A DNA stretch of 15,928 bases from Methanobacteriota archaeon. GTDB taxonomy: Archaea > Thermoplasmatota > Poseidoniia > Poseidoniales > Poseidoniaceae. A program made the translations under genes and the position numbers. The notes below the pieces were generated by a model, which had not been told where the DNA came from, ran no database searches, and was given only the letters and a program-made list of their open reading frames with translations. Shown one piece after another: positions 12,017-15,928 of the stretch. Where the stretch lies: assembly GCA_002731395.1 (NCBI GenBank), contig PCBQ01000084.1, positions 1-15,928 of the forward strand, in the 5' to 3' direction. Numbering within the stretch: position 1 is the first letter of the stretch; each line of letters begins with the position of its first letter.

Positions 12017-15000
12017 CGTCAGCGACCAGCAGAACGCATGCGTCGTCGAGCCAGCGCACTGTTGTTGCTCCTGATTCTTGCCGCATGGGCTCCTGCTTTG
12101 CCCGGCGCGAGTGCCTCGGACGCCTCCATCGTGACCAACACCACTTGGAGCGGTGATGTGGCCCTCACGGGAAACCTGACGGTCGAAGGCCCTGCGGTGC
12201 TGACCCTTGAGCCGGGAACCGTGGTGGATGCGGACATCTACGCCATCCATGTGGTCAACGGTGGCGTGGTGATCGCCGACGGCGCACGCCTGACCTCCAC
12301 CGCTCCCATAACCTCCCAAGGTTCGCATGGCTCAGGCCTCTGGCCAGGCTTGACGGTGGACAGCCATTCGAGCGCTTACCTCAACAGCACGACCATCGAG
12401 CGTGCAGAAACCTGCCTTCATGTCGAAGGGACCTTTGATGGCAACGACCTCATCCTCCAGAACTGCTACATCGGTTTGGACGTCGCTGGAACGGCAACCG
12501 CCGAGGTTGACACGCTTCACGTTGAGCAGGCCGACGTGTTCGCCGTTCGCAACCAGGGCACGCTTGACCTGCTCAATCAGGCACGGTTTGACAACGTGTC
12601 CATCGGCCTCCAATCCGAGGGAGTCACCCACGTCGTGAACCTCGAGGTGGTGGATGCTCTCCAAGGCGTGAAGGCCGTCAGCGGTACATTCTCCATCCAT
12701 GGGTTGACGGTGGAGGCCAACAAAATCGCTCTTGGTGCTTCGGCAGGAGTGACGTTTGACGCCCATGACGTGACCGTGCGCGACTCAGGCTTGGCCGTGG
12801 ACGCCAGTGATGCCACATCGTTGAACGTCGACGTTTTGCACGTCAGCACCACCGGCACACTTCTGCAAGGTCGTGATGTGGTCGGATTGAACCTCAGCAA
12901 CGTGACCGCATCCATCAGCGATGACGGTGCGGCCACGAGAGCCATCGATCTGCCATGCAGCGGCACCTGTCACCTGTCGGCGGCGAACCTTGCTTTGGAC
13001 AACGCCACCGTGCACGTGTCTGGGTCGGGAACCACCGCTTTCACCAACACGCTCTTGCACGCCGTCAACACGACCCGACCCGTTCTTGAGGCCACAGGAA
13101 CGGGCACCTTCGAAACGGATACGATGACCGTCCTCGGTGATGGCGGCGTGCTTCTGCGTGACGTGGATACCTCGATTCATGACCTGCACGTTGATCTTGG
13201 CCATGGCGAGGGTCCAGCCCTCGATCTCATGGCAGGCGACCACCAGTGGGGCGACGTGGTGATTGAGCGCAGATACAGCGCCTTCGACCTCTCCAGCCAA
13301 GGCCTCATCGCTCGATACGCCACGGTATCCGCCAACGCCCTCACTTCCACCAACCTCTCCACAGGCGTCCATCTGGACACCACTCAGTTCGATGCGACCA
13401 TGATGTCGAGTTTGGACGGTCGCAACGCGGGCGTGGTACTCGATCAAAGCAGTTTGACCGTCCACAACCTCGACACCCGTCTCAGCGCGACCGGCATCGA
13501 GGCCCAAACCTCTACCCTCCACGTTCGGGACTGGTTGGCGGATCGACATCAACTCGGGCTGAACCTCGATGACGGTTCCATGGCCACTGTGCGCACGTTC
13601 GACGCAAGCGGCGGTACAGGAACATCAGATGCGTTGGGGGGCGGGGACCTCCTGTGGGGCGGTAGCCCAAGCACTCGGGTGCAAACGTCGAGCCACGACC
13701 GCTTCATCGAAACGCCTGTCACCTTCACCGACCTCGACAACAACCCAATCGAGGCCGTCATCGTGGTGCACGGATTCCATCTTGCTTCAAACATCAACGG
13801 CGCAGCCACGCTCCCCCTGCTGAGCGGGGGCTCGGCCGTGGTGGCGTTGGCCAATGGTGCGGGTGTCAGTGACGAATTGTACGGCGGCCAGAGCGGTCAA
13901 CGCATCCAAATTCCGGTTCTTCCAAACGGCGATTGGGTGTTGCCCAGTGGCGTTGATGCCGTGCTGGGTGCAAAGCCAGACGGATCTGCACATGTGCTCA
14001 ACGGGGACCTTACGGTGCGTCAGGGTGCGAGCCTTACGCTGGATGGCACCACGCTCGAGCTTGCACCGGGGTACACCGCGGACATCGAAACCGGTGCTGT
14101 CCTCTTGGGCCATGATGGACGCCTGATTGCCGATCAAATCAGTGCGTTGGGCTCAGCCGATCTCCGTGGTGAGGACGGCCGCTTGCTCATCGACGGACCG
14201 TTGTCGTGGTCCTGCACTTCAGGCACTGCGTCCAGTGGCGTGGAATTGCTCAAGCCTGTGAGCCTGACCCCCGGCTGCGAGGTCACCCTGGTCGACGGTG
14301 CAGTGAACGCCTCCATCACGGCGATGACCGGTGCTCGCCTGGAGCTCAAGTCCCGCATGACCGTAGAAGTGCTCGATGTGGGCCAACCCGTGATCGGCGT
14401 CAGCATCCTCGTGGCCGGCGATCTCAGCATCACGGACGCCAACGGCCGCGTGGAAGGGACCACGACGGCCCTGCTCGTCGACGAAACGGGCACGTCTGAA
14501 ACCGGGGTGGTCATGGTTCGTATGGATCGAAACGGTCGCAGCGATTCGGTGGCCTGGGACACCAGCAGTCCGCTCAACCACCGGTTCATGTCCTCGAGTT
14601 TGAACAGTGGAACGCTCTCCAACTGGACGATTCTTGAGGCCCAATGGAGTCCATATCACCTCGACGGTGACTTGACGGTGGCCACGGACGGGACCCTCAC
14701 GTTGCGTGATGGCGTGCTGCTTCGCATTGCAGATGGGGTGGTCATCGACGTCAAGGGCAGCCTTGACGTTGGATCTGCCACCCTGCAAGGCCCTGGCGCC
14801 GGTGCCCGATGGGGCGGTGTCTTGGTTGACGGGGACGTGGAAACAGAGGTCGCCTTGAGGGGCGCTCGATTGCTCGAAGCCAGCCCTGCCTTCCGGCACC
14901 ACGGCCCCGGAGAGGTGCACATGACCTCCACGATACTGGCCCGCTCTTCAGGTGCAGATGCATTGATCGAGGTCCTCCCCAACGCGCAGGGTTCACTGAA

Positions 15001-15928
15001 TCTTGTTGACGTGACCCTTCGGGACGCTGGAGGAGCATGCATGCGTGCTCAAGGCCCGAGCATTGATCTGAACATCAACGGCCTCTTGTTTGATGGATGT
15101 GGCGACGAAGCGTCATGGTGGCGTGACCTCGATGTGACGGCCTCCAACCTCACCGTGGGGGCCGGTTCGGCATCCGGCATGCATTTCTCAGGCGTCCGAG
15201 GTTCAGTCGATGGCGTGGACGCGAGCGCTCATGACGGTCCTGGGGCCTCCATGCATTTGGAAGACATTGACGACGACCTTCGCCTCATCGACTTGACCTT
15301 GGTCGCAGGACAGGGCGAGGCGGCCTTGACCGGTGGGCCCAACCGTGCACTCAACCTCGAAGACGTCCACATCACCGGTGCTCCCGGACTTGACGTGGAC
15401 GATTCAGCGGGTGTGCTCCGAAACCTGGTGTTCGAGGGACCCGGTACGGGCACGGCTTTCATCGCCCATCATGGCCGTTCAACGTCCCTTGAGGTGTACG
15501 GCCTCAGCATCAGCGGATATGCCCTCGGTCTTGACGCCCACGCGGACAGCAATGAGGATCCTGCGCCGTTCCGCGTTCATGGGGCCACGGTTCAGGCTGA
15601 CGTCGCTGTGGCGGCCGATGGACACCCCTTGGAACTCCACGATGCGGCGCTCACGGGCAGCGTTCAACTCGCCGACGCAGTCGTGAAAGCGGTGGGCGGT
15701 GTGCTCAACCTCGATCACACAACCGTTCTTGGTGACGGCGTGTTGGAACGCTGGATGGTTCAACGCTTCGTTGCAGAACGCGATGGCGTACCTTCTGTTG
15801 GTGCTTGGGCGGTGACGCCGTCCTTGCCCGAGGCCACGGCGCAGCTCGCTGAGGGACAAGGCGCAGCCGTTGACCTGGTGCTGCTGGTGGGCCTGGTGGA
15901 TGCAACTGAGGTCCTGACCACCGGCGAA
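12014..15928 (+). CDS. Secreted right-handed parallel beta-helix protein (3' end missing)
   Basis: The frame from ATG 12014 stays open for 1305 codons to the window end, so the C-terminus is missing. The N-terminus is a signal peptide: Arg-rich start, then ALLLLLILAAWAPALPGASA, with a likely cut after Ala near residue 34. A second ATG at 12038 (MRRRAS…) gives a more typical signal peptide and lies at leaderless distance from a TATA-like site; neither start has a Shine-Dalgarno. The mature part is made of short beta-strand rungs with Asn/Gly/Asp turns, as in pectin-lyase-like, NosD-type helices. A classic start module (G-N-L-T-V … L-T-L-E-P-G-T-V, then W-P-G-L-T-V) lies at about 53–117. Related modules recur near residues 663 and 883. 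A non-helical stretch near 565–600 may be a separate domain. Many N-x-S/T sequons suggest glycosylation. No catalytic residues can be assigned, so adhesin or polysaccharide-binding roles are guesses. Confidence 0.88.
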   Translation, partial: MRQRPAERMRRRASALLLLLILAAWAPALPGASASDASIVTNTTWSGDVALTGNLTVEGPAVLTLEPGTVVDADIYAIHVVNGGVVIADGARLTSTAPITSQGSHGSGLWPGLTVDSHSSAYLNSTTIERAETCLHVEGTFDGNDLILQNCYIGLDVAGTATAEVDTLHVEQADVFAVRNQGTLDLLNQARFDNVSIGLQSEGVTHVVNLEVVDALQGVKAVSGTFSIHGLTVEANKIALGASAGVTFDAHDVTVRDSGLAVDASDATSLNVDVLHVSTTGTLLQGRDVVGLNLSNVTASISDDGAATRAIDLPCSGTCHLSAANLALDNATVHVSGSGTTAFTNTLLHAVNTTRPVLEATGTGTFETDTMTVLGDGGVLLRDVDTSIHDLHVDLGHGEGPALDLMAGDHQWGDVVIERRYSAFDLSSQGLIARYATVSANALTSTNLSTGVHLDTTQFDATMMSSLDGRNAGVVLDQSSLTVHNLDTRLSATGIEAQTSTLHVRDWLADRHQLGLNLDDGSMATVRTFDASGGTGTSDALGGGDLLWGGSPSTRVQTSSHDRFIETPVTFTDLDNNPIEAVIVVHGFHLASNINGAATLPLLSGGSAVVALANGAGVSDELYGGQSGQRIQIPVLPNGDWVLPSGVDAVLGAKPDGSAHVLNGDLTVRQGASLTLDGTTLELAPGYTADIETGAVLLGHDGRLIADQISALGSADLRGEDGRLLIDGPLSWSCTSGTASSGVELLKPVSLTPGCEVTLVDGAVNASITAMTGARLELKSRMTVEVLDVGQPVIGVSILVAGDLSITDANGRVEGTTTALLVDETGTSETGVVMVRMDRNGRSDSVAWDTSSPLNHRFMSSSLNSGTLSNWTILEAQWSPYHLDGDLTVATDGTLTLRDGVLLRIADGVVIDVKGSLDVGSATLQGPGAGARWGGVLVDGDVETEVALRGARLLEASPAFRHHGPGEVHMTSTILARSSGADALIEVLPNAQGSLNLVDVTLRDAGGACMRAQGPSIDLNINGLLFDGCGDEASWWRDLDVTASNLTVGAGSASGMHFSGVRGSVDGVDASAHDGPGASMHLEDIDDDLRLIDLTLVAGQGEAALTGGPNRALNLEDVHITGAPGLDVDDSAGVLRNLVFEGPGTGTAFIAHHGRSTSLEVYGLSISGYALGLDAHADSNEDPAPFRVHGATVQADVAVAADGHPLELHDAALTGSVQLADAVVKAVGGVLNLDHTTVLGDGVLERWMVQRFVAERDGVPSVGAWAVTPSLPEATAQLAEGQGAAVDLVLLVGLVDATEVLTTGE

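Noticed and set aside
11709..12074. 121-codon plus-strand open frame across rpoN and the tRNA gene
   Set aside because: It runs through a certain tRNA and lies out of frame with rpoN, whose zinc motifs are intact.

Overview
This window looks archaeal and most resembles a marine planktonic member of the Thermoplasmatota, of the Poseidoniales (Marine Group II) type. The archaeal assignment is firm. It rests on a contiguous eL18–uL13–uS9–RpoN cluster with typical archaeal sequences, a tRNA-Pro gene with no encoded CCA, and Shine-Dalgarno-like sites alongside genes that appear to have no leader. The Marine Group II assignment is an inference from the GC-rich composition and from the giant secreted proteins full of Asp-rich DxDxDG (thrombospondin type 3-like) repeats flanking housekeeping genes.

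Layout: (1) 2–1198 is the 3' end of a secreted-type protein. A Gln/Gly low-complexity tract of about 155 residues, (QG)18 followed by (GQQ)15, lies between acidic calcium-binding-type repeats. The reading frame is open from the window edge and has no start here. (2) 1248–1280 is a strong GC hairpin. (3) 1329–1556 encodes a 75-residue DUF2892/YgaP-like membrane protein. (4) 1668–9803 encodes a 2711-residue membrane-anchored giant: an N-terminal hydrophobic segment, about 1180 residues of DxDxDG repeats interrupted by other modules, about 1200 residues of beta-sandwich (Ig-like) domains, a C-terminal transmembrane helix and a cytoplasmic DUF4129-like tail. (5) 9868–10311 encodes a 147-residue, mainly helical protein I do not recognise. 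(6) 10406–11898 is a tightly packed operon for eL18, uL13 (TTG start overlapping eL18), uS9 and RNA polymerase subunit N. (7) 11911–11985 is tRNA-Pro(GGG). (8) 12014–15928 is the 5' part (1305 codons) of a secreted right-handed beta-helix protein that runs off the window.

The window is therefore a core translation/transcription operon between very large cell-surface genes. The housekeeping genes act together in ribosome assembly and transcription. The surface proteins probably bind calcium and form stalks, adhesins or cell-wall components, but no catalytic domain is visible in them and their role is not shown by the sequence. There is no stretch over 300 bases without a gene. The gaps (1199–1328, 1557–1667, 9804–9867, 10312–10405, 11986–12013) hold hairpins and candidate promoter elements described below.
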